Shown here: one piece after another, positions 11,369 through 22,300 of the stretch
Position numbering within the stretch: position 1 is the stretch's first letter
Layout: each line of letters opens with the position of its first letter
The notes under the pieces: model-generated
What the model was told of the DNA's origin: nothing
The model's input: the letters and a program-made list of their open reading frames with translations, nothing else
The model's database searches: none
Made by a program: the position numbers and the translations under genes
Assembly: GCA_018398585.1 (NCBI GenBank)
Contig: JAGTTD010000012.1
Location: 20,655,036 to 20,719,035 of the forward strand
Length of the DNA stretch: 64,000 nt
Direction: 5' to 3'
Origin: Simmondsia chinensis
Taxonomy: Eukaryota > Streptophyta > Magnoliopsida > Caryophyllales > Simmondsiaceae

Positions 11369-11972
11369 GGAGGCTTGACTTAGCTTAAAGCAATCATCCG
11401 AAAACAGCAATACAATTCTTCCATCCTCCTTCTTCTTTGGTCTTCACTCTCTCTCGAAATAGTTGGGAAAATTTCTTGGGCTCTCTTGCTCGACGATTAA
11501 CGAGTGCACGTTAATACTCAAATCGTGCTAATCCTGGAGGACGGCCTCTGATACAACTGCTTACACCGGAGAAGTAGCGAAATCGTCTTAGGAAAGTGGT
11601 CATTTGCGACACGGTATCTTCGGTGCTCTAATAAATCTTTCCACTCTTCGGTATTATTTGATTGGTGTGTTTAACTATTTTGGCTGAATTCTACAGCTGC
11701 ATCTTTTACTGTTTTTCTACTGCACGTTTTCGCTTATTATGTAGCAATTTCATATAAATATTTATTGCAATTTACAGATTCAAATTACTAAAATTAACAG
11801 TGGCAGTTTACTTCTATTTTTTTGTAGTTTTACAGTATTTTTAGAGCAATTTTTGTTGCAATTTCCTACAATTTCCTCTATAATTTTACTACGTTTTTCT
11901 GTGTATTTTGTAAAACAAAACTTCGCTGTAATTTTGTTGCAGTTCTTGCTGTTCTCACTGTTTATTACAATA

Positions 11973-12889
11973 GTGAAGGGTTATAACCCGTCGAGTTCTA
12001 TAATTATTATAAAGGCATAATTAATACTTATTTTCAAGCCTTGTCTAATTGTCTTTCATTGAGGAATTTTAATAGAGAAAACATAACTTTTGAAATGAAA
12101 AACACAGGAAGCTATATAATAAAGAAAAGCAAATGGAAAAAGGGAGAGAGAAAAGCAAGAAAAAAGTACAAAAGATAGAAGGCTGTAAGGAGGAAAATAG
12201 AGAACATAAATTAGATTGAAAGGAAAGAAAAAGAAAAATTAGAATAACTATTTCAAATTAAATATAAAAAGTTAATAAAGAAAAAGAAAAATTAGAAGAA
12301 AACTAATTCCTAAAGTCTACTTATTTCCTTAAACAAATGGAGGCTTAATATTTATATTTCATTATCTTTTTGCTTATCATATATATATATATTTTTTGAT
12401 AATTAGCTATAAGATTCATGGTACAAAAACTGGCTCACCCAAGGGAGTGAGGCCAGAGTGACCACACATAAAAACATGCACTAGAAAATGATAATAACAT
12501 AAACAAAATGTAGGTTGGAAGAAGCTAACGGACTTTATCATCACTGAATAACAACACGGGGAGAAAAACAAACATGTCTGAACTAGATAAGGTGAATCTA
12601 GGTGATGCACTCAACAGTCCAAACCCACAGAAGATGATGCATACCAACCGCAACCCATTGATTAAAACAAAAGAAGAATACTGCCAAAGCTCAAGAACTC
12701 CAGGTAAAGCTCAAAGCGCAGAGGAATAATACTCGGCTACTGACAATATTCAATGCCCTAGTCTTGCAATCTGCCTGACTAAGATAGCTTATTAAGAGTT
12801 CTATAGTATACTATCAAATTTAAGAAAAAATATCATTTAAATATTCTAAGGTTTAAATATTATCACATAGGTACCTTGGTATTTCATAT
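11973..12889. other. AT-rich intergenic stretch
   Basis: No gene recognised. It has a purine-rich part (12110-12300) and a short (AT)n near 12381. The minus-strand open frame at 12416-12610 shows no known motif. Confidence 0.6.
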
Positions 12890-15800
12890 ATACCTGTAGT
12901 TGAGGAGGTTCTCAAGTTCAAGGAGGTACTGGAGAGGAAACAGGAACCATTAATTGCTACCCGGTTACGCGGTAGAGCCGCCGCTTGGTGGCAACGGCTG
13001 AAACATACACGGCTTCGTCAGGGGAAGGTGAAGATAGAGACGTGGAAGAAGATGAAGAAACATATGAGAGCCACCTTCCTGCCTCACAATCACACCAAGG
13101 TGATACACCTACGCCTGCAAGGGTTGCATTAGGACTCTAGATCCATGGAGAAGTACATGGAGGAGTTCTACTCATTGGTAGCCCGGAAGGACTTGGTGGA
13201 GACAAGAAAACAGTTGGCAGATGGTTATATTGGCGAATTGAAGGAGTCTATACATGTTCGACATCTTTTCCGTCTCAGAGGCAAGCTAGAGAGCCGTTCG
13301 GCATCTTTTCCATCTCAAAGGCAAGCCAAAGAGCAGTGAATGTTGAGCGGCAGCAAAGGCGTCTCCAAGTTGGCGGAGCCCTGGGAGCACAGGTTGGCGG
13401 AAGAGACCAAGTGAGAGCACCGCCAAATTAGAGCGCACAGAACAGGTCAGTAGTTGCTAATATCCGTAAACCGGCTACTCAGGACTTGGTAGGTAGTTCA
13501 AGAACCCGTTGCTTTAAGTGTGGACAGATGGGACACCGTGTTGCTGAGTGTCGTAAGACAGACCAGGAAAGGTTCTTTTTATCGAGGAGCTCCATAGAGA
13601 GGAAGGTGGGGTTAGTGAGGAAGTAACCCAGACTGAGTTGGCGCCACTGGAAGAAGACACTATGGCAGGCGACGAAGCACGCCTACTTGTGGTTAGGCAT
13701 GCTTGCTTTGAGCTAAGAGAAGAATCAGGAGATGGATGGCTGAGGAATAACATCTTTCAGACCACCCGCACTATTAGCGGTAGAGTATGCCCCATGGTGA
13801 TAGGCTTGGGAAGTTGTGACAACGGGATTTTTGAAGAGGCAGCCGCCAAGCTGGGGTTGAGGACAGAAGCTCATCCAAGTCCATACAAGTTATCGTGGCT
13901 CAAGAAAAGAAACCAGGTAACCGTGTCTAAATGATGCTTGGTCAATTTTTTGATTGGGTTGAAGTACAAGGACGGAGTTTGGTGTGATGTGGTCACTATG
14001 GACTCTTGCCATTTGTTGTTAGGGCGCCCGTGGCAATTTGATAAGACTGCCATCCATGACAAACGGAAGAACACGTATAACTTCTTCTTCAAGGGAACGA
14101 AAATTATCTTGTTACCGAAGAAGGATGAGGTGCCGCAGGCTTTATTAGCTCAACACCCAAGTATACAAGGCAGAGCTATATTCACCAAGGAGGTTGATGA
14201 TGCCAAGATCATCTTCATGTTCACTGGGAAAGAGAGCAAGGTGAATCCAGGGGAGATACCGAGTGAGGTTCTCACCTTGTTGAGTGAGTTCGCTGATGTC
14301 TTTCCGGAGGAGTTACCGGATAAGCTATCGCCATTAAGAGACATACAACACCCTATTGATCTGATGCCAGGGACTTCCTTGCTGAATAGGCCTCACAACC
14401 ATATGAGTCCATCTGAGCATGAGCCGTTGAGACGCCAGGTGGAGGAACTACTCGCCCAGGGGTTTATCAGGGAGAGTTTGAGTCCTTGTGCAGTGTCGGA
14501 TCTGTTGACGCTAAAGAAGGACGATAGTTGGCGGATGTGTGAGGACAGTAGAGCCATCAATAAGATCACGATGCATTACCAGTTCCCTGTTATGAGATTG
14601 GATGACCTACTTGATCAACTAGGAGACGTGAAGGTGTTCACCAAGCTGGACTTAAAGTGTGGATCTAATCAGATCCGCATCTCGCTTGGAGATGAGTGGA
14701 AAACCGCCTTCAAGACTGGGGAAGGTATGTACGAGTTGCTTTTTATGCCATTCAGATTGTCAAACGCACCTAGTACCTTCATGTGATTTATGAACCAGGT
14801 GCTTTGCCCGTTCATTGGGGAGTTCGTCATCGTCCACTTTGATGACATCCTGATCTATAGTTAGAATAAGGATGAGCACTTGGCACATCCCAGGGACATC
14901 TTGAGTACCTAGCGGAAGCAATCTTTGTTTGCCGCCTTCAAGAATTTTGAGTTCATCAGAGACAGGGTGACCTTTCTTGGGTTCGTTGTGTCTAAATACG
15001 GTATATGAGCTGACGAAGAGAAGATCGTGGCAATACGAGAGTGGCCCCAACCAAATACAATTGGCAAAGTCAAGAGCTTCCATGGGTTGGCGTCTTTCTA
15101 TAGGCGGTTCGTGCCTAACTTCTGCTCAGTGATGGTGCCAATCGTGGACTGTGTGAAGGAGAGTTCCTTTTTTGGACTCTAAAGGCAGCTGACACCTTTG
15201 AAGATATCAAGAGGAGGAAAACCACGGCATCGGTATTAGCTTTACCTGACTTCCAGAATACATTCAAACTTCACACAGACGCCGCCAAAATTGGCATTGG
15301 TTCGTGCTCAACCAAGAGGTGAGGCCAATAGCATACTTCAGCGAGAAGCTTGACAAGAGGAAGTTGAATTACTCTACTTATGACATGGAGTTCTATGCGG
15401 TGGTTAGAGCGTTGAGGCATTGGAAGTCTTACCTTGCCAACAGGGAATTCGTGTTATATTCCGACAACATGGCCTTAAAATACATCAATAGCCAAGATAA
15501 GCTCTTAGATCGGCATGCCAAATGGGCAAGTTACGTTAAGCTTTTCCACTTCGTAATCGAACACAAGTTAGGCGCCTTGAACAAAGTGGCATATTCGTTG
15601 AGTAGGTGGAGTCTCATCTTGTCCCAGTGCAGGGTCTCAGTAGTCAGGTTTGAGACATTGGCGGCAGAGTATGCAGGTGATGACGCCTTTAGTGAGGTTT
15701 GGTGGGAAGCACAATCCGGATATGTCCCTAGATACTCTATCATTGAGGAGTTCCTCTTTAAGAGAAATCGCTTTTGCATTCCCGGAACAAGTCTTTGCCT

Positions 15801-16905
15801 CTAAATCATCGAAGAGAAACACAATTAAGGACATATGGGCAGGGACAAGACGTTGCAACCAACTACTTTTGGCCTTCATTATGCAAGGAGGTTGATAGAT
15901 TCGTTAGATGTTGCCGCATTTGTCAGGTGTCAAAGGGAGGAGTGACCAACACTGGCCTTTACATGCCTTTACCGATTCCAAGTCAGCCTTGGACAAACGT
16001 GAGCATGGATTTCATGCTGGGGTTGCCGGGAACAAATGGAAGAGTTGACTTGATCTTTGTTGTTGTGGATCACTTTTCTAAGATGGCGCACTTCATTGGG
16101 TGCAAAAAGGCCTCTGACGTAGTCTATGTCGTGGGGTTGTATTTCCGGGAAGTCTACAAGCTTCACGGTTTGTAGAGGAGCATTGACTCCGATAGGGACG
16201 TACAGTTCGTAAACTACTTTTGGAAGACTTTGTGGAAGATGGCAAATACATCCCTATCATTTGGTACAGTTCATCACCCTTAGACCGATGGGCAAACGGA
16301 AATCACGAATTGCTCTTTGGGTAACTTGCTTCGTTGCCTTGTAGCTGATAACATTCAGAGCTCGGAGGCGAAGCTATACCAGACGGAATTGGCCTACAAT
16401 AGCTTAGTTAACAAGAGCACGGGTTTCTCATCATTCAAAGTCGTTTACGACTTTGTCCCACGTCCGCCAATAGATTCAGCGTTGTCCCTAATTTGACCCG
16501 CCCAAACAGAAAGGTGGAAGACTTCATCTCCTACCTTTAGAAGATCCATGAACAGATGCGGGCACGGTTGTCAAAAGCTAGCGCCAAATACAAGGCAGCA
16601 AGTGATAAGAGATGCCGAGCAGTGAAATTTCAGGTTGGCAACAAAGTCTGGGCTATCTTGACAAGGGAGTGATTTCCGGCATGTGAGTACAACAATTGAC
16701 GGCTAGAAAGATAGGTCCCTTAACAGTTCTTGAGAAAATCAATGACAATACTTACTGTCTTCAGTTAGCAGCAGGTATAAGGACCTTTGACGTGTTCAAC
16801 GTCAAACACCTTGTTCCTTACTTTGGTGACGACGCTCCTGCTGACCTTCTGATAAATTCGAGGGCGAATTCTCTCCAACTCGGAGAGGATGATGCAGCCC
16901 GTTAA
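12890..16905 (+). pseudogene. Ty3/gypsy gag-pol, decayed (Gypsy-1)
   Basis: The 5' end lacks an LTR and the gag N-terminus. A gag domain with RAAAWWQRLK is readable near 12975, and a CCHC knuckle (CFKCGQMGHRVAEC) at about 13511-13552. The protease-RT link has LLGRPWQFD (about 14015). RT runs from about 14350, with FTKLDLKCG and FDDILIYS near 14838, so both catalytic Asp are kept. RNase H follows (LHTDAAK near 15272, and the frame at 15304-15600). Integrase has a C-x2-C pair near 15914 (CCRICQ), MDFMLGLP and a TDGQTE segment preceded by a stop. It ends with VKHLVPYF near 16810. RT-RNase H before integrase identifies gypsy. Stops occur near 14785, 14863, 14912, 15007, 16173 and 16282. Confidence 0.9.
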
Positions 16906-17264
16906 TAGGTTTGGGAGGTACCACTTGGCGGTAGGAGAGTGGCGAGCAGAGGGACCCAGACGCGAGCTAAGGAGAATTTAATTTTTTAGTAGGATTAGTT
17001 TTTATTTTTTTGTAATTATTTTTTTAGTCTTTTATTCTTAGTCGACTATCTCCCTTGTTTAAGGAAAAGGACATCTAGGGCTTTTTGGCATTCAATTTCA
17101 TATTTTATTTCATAAATTTCTATGGTTTTCTCTCGTTCTAGGATTGTGAGAAGTTGAGTAACTTATTTTCCTCTTGTTCTTACTATTTTCGTAATAAGAA
17201 ATTAAGGGAAAGCTGTTGAATCTTCCTGTTCCCCTAATTTTTCACTTATACGCTGCATCACAAC
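16906..17264 (+). repeat. Probable LTR of Gypsy-1
   Basis: Non-coding, T-rich sequence after pol, ending CGCTGCATCACA at about 17262. It is followed by ACTGGTATC, which resembles the start of a tRNA-iMet primer-binding site. The left edge is not defined because no second LTR is present for comparison. Confidence 0.5.
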
Positions 17265-17557
17265 TGGTATCTCTACTATATATTAAGGGAAGTAACTTAT
17301 CCCCAAAACCATGCCAAATGTAAGCCTTTTTAGACTATTCGGGAAAGATCTTCCCACCACACTAATAAATTTAAGCTAAAAACCAGTTTCTCTTTGAATA
17401 TAATCTTATGAGACGAGAATTCTACCATGACTCACAAAAGAAACTGAACGAAAACAACACTTAATAAAATAAAAAAAATTCATCAAAGACATTTAAAGTT
17501 ATAAAACCACCTTCTAAATTCAGCTAAAACATATATTTATAAGCAATGGGATGAAAC
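17265..17557. other. Non-coding stretch between Gypsy-1 and the hAT element
   Basis: AT-rich, no gene or clear repeat seen apart from the PBS-like ACTGGTATC at its left edge. Confidence 0.5.
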
Positions 17558-18524
17558 CAGCAGCGAATCCAGAATTTTGGTGTAGGGGGGGGGCTTGAAT
17601 AAAAAATAATAAATTACATAATAAAAATTATTAAAAAATTTACAATCGATATTTTTTTTAATAGTTCACAACTCAAAAAAAAGAGAGAAACTTCATCTAA
17701 TCAAACTAGAAAAGTACTATAAAAATTAAAAAAATAACAGAAAATAATATTTCTATATCTTAAATTACTATAAAATAAATATATTACGAACAAAAATTAT
17801 TATTACCAATATAAACTAAAACACCATTAAACATTTACAAACAACCCCTTACAAAGGCAATTTTCTTTTAAAGTACTTGAACATAGTTAACTTTGTTATA
17901 AAACAAGAATAATTGTCAACCGATTTATATACTAATAACAAATATGAAGCAACAAAGACCATATTATTTCAAACTTGATAAAGGATTTGAACTTGGAGAC
18001 AAGTAATTATTCTCTAATTAAGAAGAAATTTGATCTCTCACTAAAATTTATAAAATTAGAATTTTAATTAGAGGAATATGAGATAAAAATCTACAAGTAT
18101 TGTATATTATTATTAAATAGGACAAAAAATTAACAAAACTTACATTTAAGATGGCTGATGTTTGATGGCGGGTGCGAGAGGAGGATCTGGCTGGCAACAG
18201 AGCGGAGGCGCCGACGAACCTGTGGCTAGGCGGCAGGGGAGGCGGGGGTGGGATGGGGTGGGGGGAAACTGGGTAGATTATTTTACTAGGTTTAATTTTT
18301 TAAATTCAAATTAATTTTGCTTTTATAAAAAAAAAAGATAAAAGTACAAAAAAAGGATAAAATTCCAGCTGCTGAGATTCGAACTCAGGCTCTCCTTGTC
18401 ACATATGAGGGTAGAAACCACCAAGCCAAAGTGTCATATCTAATTTTTACTTATTCCTACTGAACTTTGTTTTAAAATCCCAACCCCCCCCCCCCCCGGC
18501 CCCCCTAACGTGGATCCACCGCTG
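17558..18524. mobile_element. hAT-type non-autonomous DNA transposon, 967 bp
   Basis: Imperfect terminal inverted repeats (CAGCAGCGAATCCAG at left; complement of TGGATCCACCGCTG at right) each adjoin a G/C homopolymer. An 8-bp direct repeat GATGAAAC flanks it (17550-17557 and 18525-18532), the length made by hAT transposases. The interior is AT-rich with one GC-rich block (18155-18275). No transposase frame is present. Confidence 0.85.
18365..18437 (-). other. tRNA-like pol III promoter segment inside the hAT element
   Basis: Read on the minus strand it has TTGGCTTGGTGG (A-box-like) followed about 35 bases later by GAGTTCGAATCTC (B-box-like). No cloverleaf with a closed acceptor stem is apparent, so it is not called as a tRNA gene. 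Confidence 0.4.
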
Positions 18525-18532
18525 GATGAAAC

Positions 18533-19341
18533 ATATATTTCAAACCACATATATGTCTCTTAAAGTAGGCTCAACATGAACTATATACAAATTAATAGCT
18601 ACTAATTATAATTTCAAAACATATATGAATATGAAATCCGTTTACTAGCCGCATAGTAAGAAGCAAACGCAACTGTAACACTAATAACAAAAGTCTATTG
18701 GAAGATGATTGTCATTACAACATAAATAGATCAACAAAACAATTGGATTACTTCCACATGAAGAAGTGATGCACAACATTACGCCAACAGAGAACAAAAG
18801 ATACCGCATTTATAACAAACGATTTAAATTGACGAAAATTTCACAAATACGAATTCATGAAATATACTTCACGGGTAGGTAATAAAACCGAATTAGCTGC
18901 ATGAAAGCGCAAAAGAAAGGATGAAAGCATTTGGATGACCATGCACTTCTAAAGTTTGTCAAAGGATGTTATTGCTTGCATTAGAGTAAAGCGAATATGA
19001 TTACAATGATATACATAGTGACAACTACAAAATAATGTAAAAATAAACATCATCCGTGAATCAAATGCGAAAACCTAGTTTATAATATGGAGAACTAGGT
19101 GGAAAAAAAAAAAAGAGCGGAAATTCCTATTATAGTTCAAACCTAATCAAAAACTTGTAAAATTCGTTTGTTAGATTACAATAGACAAAATATTAGTTAC
19201 ATCCAATGAGTGATTGAAAGCGGTACCACATAGCAATTAACCTAGGTTTATTTCTAACCAAGCAATTTGACTGGATTCATGGTTGGGTTTAGATTGGCAT
19301 TTTATATACTTTTAACTCCTACTCAGCTCAGGTACATCCAC
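18533..19341. other. 3' flank of the CIPK gene, non-coding
   Basis: AT-rich. It lies downstream of the CIPK stop codon and should include its 3' UTR and polyadenylation site. No other feature recognised. Confidence 0.5.
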
Positions 19342-22300
19342 CTAGGCATTATCATTCTGATGACCGTTATTTTCACCTTGCCAACTCCAAACAATATCTT
19401 TAAGTGCTGGCCTAACGTCTTCTTCAAAAAATTTGGCGTACTCAAGCGCGTCACCTGAAGACTTTGAGAATTCAACAACCGCCACATCAGTCGCCACCTC
19501 AAACACCTCAGCCATTATTGATAGCTTTCCCCTCCGTCCCTCCTCCTTTGCTTGCATATTCACTTTAAATTCCTTTCCGCTCACTTGGAAGTTGAACTCC
19601 TTGGCCACTAATTCAAGCTTGTTAACGATGTCCTTGGCATTGCACTTCGACATGAACATGGATCCCAACCTTCTTTTACCCTCAAATAGGCTTGACAAAT
19701 CAAACCCTGAAGACATGGATGATATGAACTCAAATGCATTGTAGAAACGCGGAGACAATAATGACTTCGAGCAAACTAGTGCAAGTTCTACTTCCTGCTT
19801 TTTAAGTTCAGTTGGCTTTGGAATGGCGAATGAAGAGGGATGTGTGAATCCCTTTCGAAACCATGATTGCCTCATGATTCCCTCTATTGAAAGCCTCTTC
19901 TCAGGATCAACGACAAGGAGTTTTGATATGAGACGCCTTGCATCACTGGATATGCAAGGGGGGAAGTTGTACTCACCCTTGAATACCTTCCTATACATCT
20001 TCATAGAGTTCTCATCTTGGAAAGGTAGGAACCCGGCAAGCAATACATAGAGGATGACCCCGCATGACCATATGTCTGCTTTTGGCCCATTGTACCTATT
20101 AGTATGGTAAAATAATGTGAGATCATGCTCAAGATTTTATGCTCCAATAATTATTAGACCTATGCCCTTCACTCATATTCAACATGGTTGAAACAAGAAA
20201 GGAGCGGTATCTCTTAAAAATGTTGAAAAGTCCCATATTATGTTATATGATTTAGGAAATATAGAGGTACTTTCTATCAATATAAGTACTTTCACTGAAA
20301 ATACTAACATGACTCACGTATATTATAGTATTCATATGAGATTGGAGCATTTTTAACAAAAGTTTGTCAGATTTTGGCAAACATTTACTGACTTTCGACA
20401 TAGGATATTTAGAGTCGGTTCCGAAAATAATGCTTAAAAATAAAAAAATAAAAAAAAATAATACCGGAAAAAAAATAATTCCAAATCTACTGTTGAACCG
20501 CGTTTATAAAATACGGTTATAGTAAACCGCGTCAAAGAAACGCGTTTCAACTAAAACAAAACCGCGTTACCTTTTTTCACTCAACCGCATCACAAAGACG
20601 CGGTTATACCTCAATTAAACCGCGTCTTTATGATGCGTTTTATCTTAGCATAAACCGCGTTCTTGAGACGCGGTTTATGGGTGTTCCCCTCCCGGTGTTC
20701 CCCTCTCCTCGTTCTGTTAACGCGGTTCACTATAAAATCGCATTTTGTTAACGCGGTTTATGCATGTAAACCGCGTTTTGATAATGCGGTTCATTTCATA
20801 GTGAACCGCGTTTTTTGAATGCGGTTTATTCAAATGTAAACCGTGTTTTTTAAACGCGATTTTTGGTTATTTTAAACGCCTAACGTTGACGCGGTTTAGT
20901 ATAGCCGCATTTTGTAAACGCGGTTCAACACTAGATTTGGAATTTTTTTTTTCAGCATTATTTTTTTATTTTTTTATTTTTTAGCATTATTTTCGGAACC
21001 GACTCGGATATTTAAATGATAAGATCTTTATACATTGTAACATTACTGTATCCAAGTAATAATAGTTTAAATCTTATAATATCTAGGTGATAAATTCCTA
21101 AAAAATAATTTGTAATAATTACATCTCAGTAAATTAATTACTTTTCTTTAAGAATATTCAATATATAATTATAAATTATGTGTCAAAACTTGGCACATAC
21201 AGAGTATGGGTGTTGTAGCGATAAAAAAATTTAGTATAGTTGTTGTCTTAATAGGGATAGAGTTGGGGGTCCTTCACAAATAATTTTTGTATTGAGTAGT
21301 ATCGTGTAGGGGTAAAGCTACATATATCTTATTCTCTTACATCATATTTTGGCAGAAGTCTCTTTAAAGTATTAAGTTGTTGTTACTAGGATAAAAACAT
21401 GTTAAGTGTCAAATAATTGTATGACTTGTAATTAAAAAAAAGTATAAATAAAGTTAGTATATTGTGCTAAAAAAAAAAAAAAAAAAGTTAGTATATATAA
21501 AAATTTTATTTTAAAAATAAGAATAAGGAGTACCCTTTTTTCTTGAGCACCTCCGGGGCAACGTAGGCAGGGGTTCCACATTGGGTGTGGAGCAAGCCAT
21601 CTTGCCTGAGCTGCTCCGGCAGCGCGGAAAGCCCAAAATCCGACACCTTGAGCTGGCCGATCTCATCCAAAAGCAAATTCTCAGGCTTCAAGTCGCGGTG
21701 GCTGACACCGCGGCTGTGGCAGAAATCCACGGCTGCGATCAACTGTTGGAAGTACTTGCGGGCGAATTCCTCTTTAAGCCGCCCCTTCTCCACCTTGGCG
21801 AATAACTCGCCGCCCCTGATGTACTCCATCACGAAGTAGATACGACTTCTTGTGGCCATCACCTCCTTGAGCTCCACCACGTTAGGGTGGCGCACTAAGT
21901 GCATCACCGAGATCTCCCTCTGGATTTGGTCCATCATTCCAGCCTTTTTCACTTGATCCTTGCTTATCACCTGTGGATTTTGTTTCCACAATTTTAACGA
22001 GATATATAGACCAATATAAAGATTTACTTAGGTCAGCTTGTTCTTTGTTTGTTTGCATGCTTGCGAATTTTTTGTTTTTTTTTTTTAATCACTATTTTAA
22101 GGAGAAGAAGATAAGATAGCTGAGATTGCTTATGCTTAGTTCACAATACACAAGACCGCCTTTATAGAACAAGCTCAATCTGGACTCAAACCAAGTCAAA
22201 AATGGTTTTCTAATTCTAGCAAGAATGACCTCCTATGCAAATAAACCGTCAACGGCATATGCGCTCAAAATACAAGCTATTTACTAAAAATAAAAATAAT

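Larger units (their letters stand above)
1..11972 (+). mobile_element. Copia-A, Ty1/copia retrotransposon (5' end outside window), interrupted by LARD-1
   Basis: The window opens a few bases before the gag start, so the 5' LTR lies outside. Coding order is gag, protease, integrase, RT, RNase H, which is the copia order. Coding sequence runs to 2909 and resumes at 9267 after LARD-1. The 3' LTR begins at 10886. The reading frame carries frameshifts and stops, so the copy is dead. Its 3' untranslated part (about 10285-10885) and LTR core resemble those of LARD-1 and LARD-2, which suggests it belongs to the family that supplied enzymes to them. Confidence 0.9.
10886..11972 (+). repeat. 3' LTR of Copia-A
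   Basis: Starts TGTTAGAAAAATAATTCAAG after a GGGTGAT tract and ends near TTATTACAATA; the right edge is approximate. It contains three 40-bp direct repeats (11221-11340), a TATAAATA box (11361-11368), the palindrome at 11497-11514 and a shortened version of the AAATCGTCTTTTAG segment near 11580. Confidence 0.8.
20096..21533 (-). other. CIPK intron 2 (1438 bp)
   Basis: Donor GTACTC and acceptor CTAATAG on the minus strand. GGTAC is present at both boundaries. Nearly half of the intron is a Mutator-like MITE (20412-21005). The rest is AT-rich. Confidence 0.85.

Noticed and set aside
12416..12610. 64-codon minus-strand ORF with Cys/His residues
   Set aside because: Residue spacing fits no zinc finger and there is no gene context.
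18365..18437. tRNA gene on the minus strand
   Set aside because: A and B box-like sequences are present, but no paired acceptor stem or proper anticodon arm could be drawn.
20487..20930. CRISPR-like or telomere-like repeat array
   Set aside because: Motif copies are short, in both orientations, with irregular spacing, and lie inside a TIR/TSD-bounded DNA transposon in a plant intron; the motif is not the TTTAGGG telomere unit.
21581..21839. Plus-strand ORFs opposite the kinase exon
   Set aside because: They are antisense shadows of CIPK exon 2.
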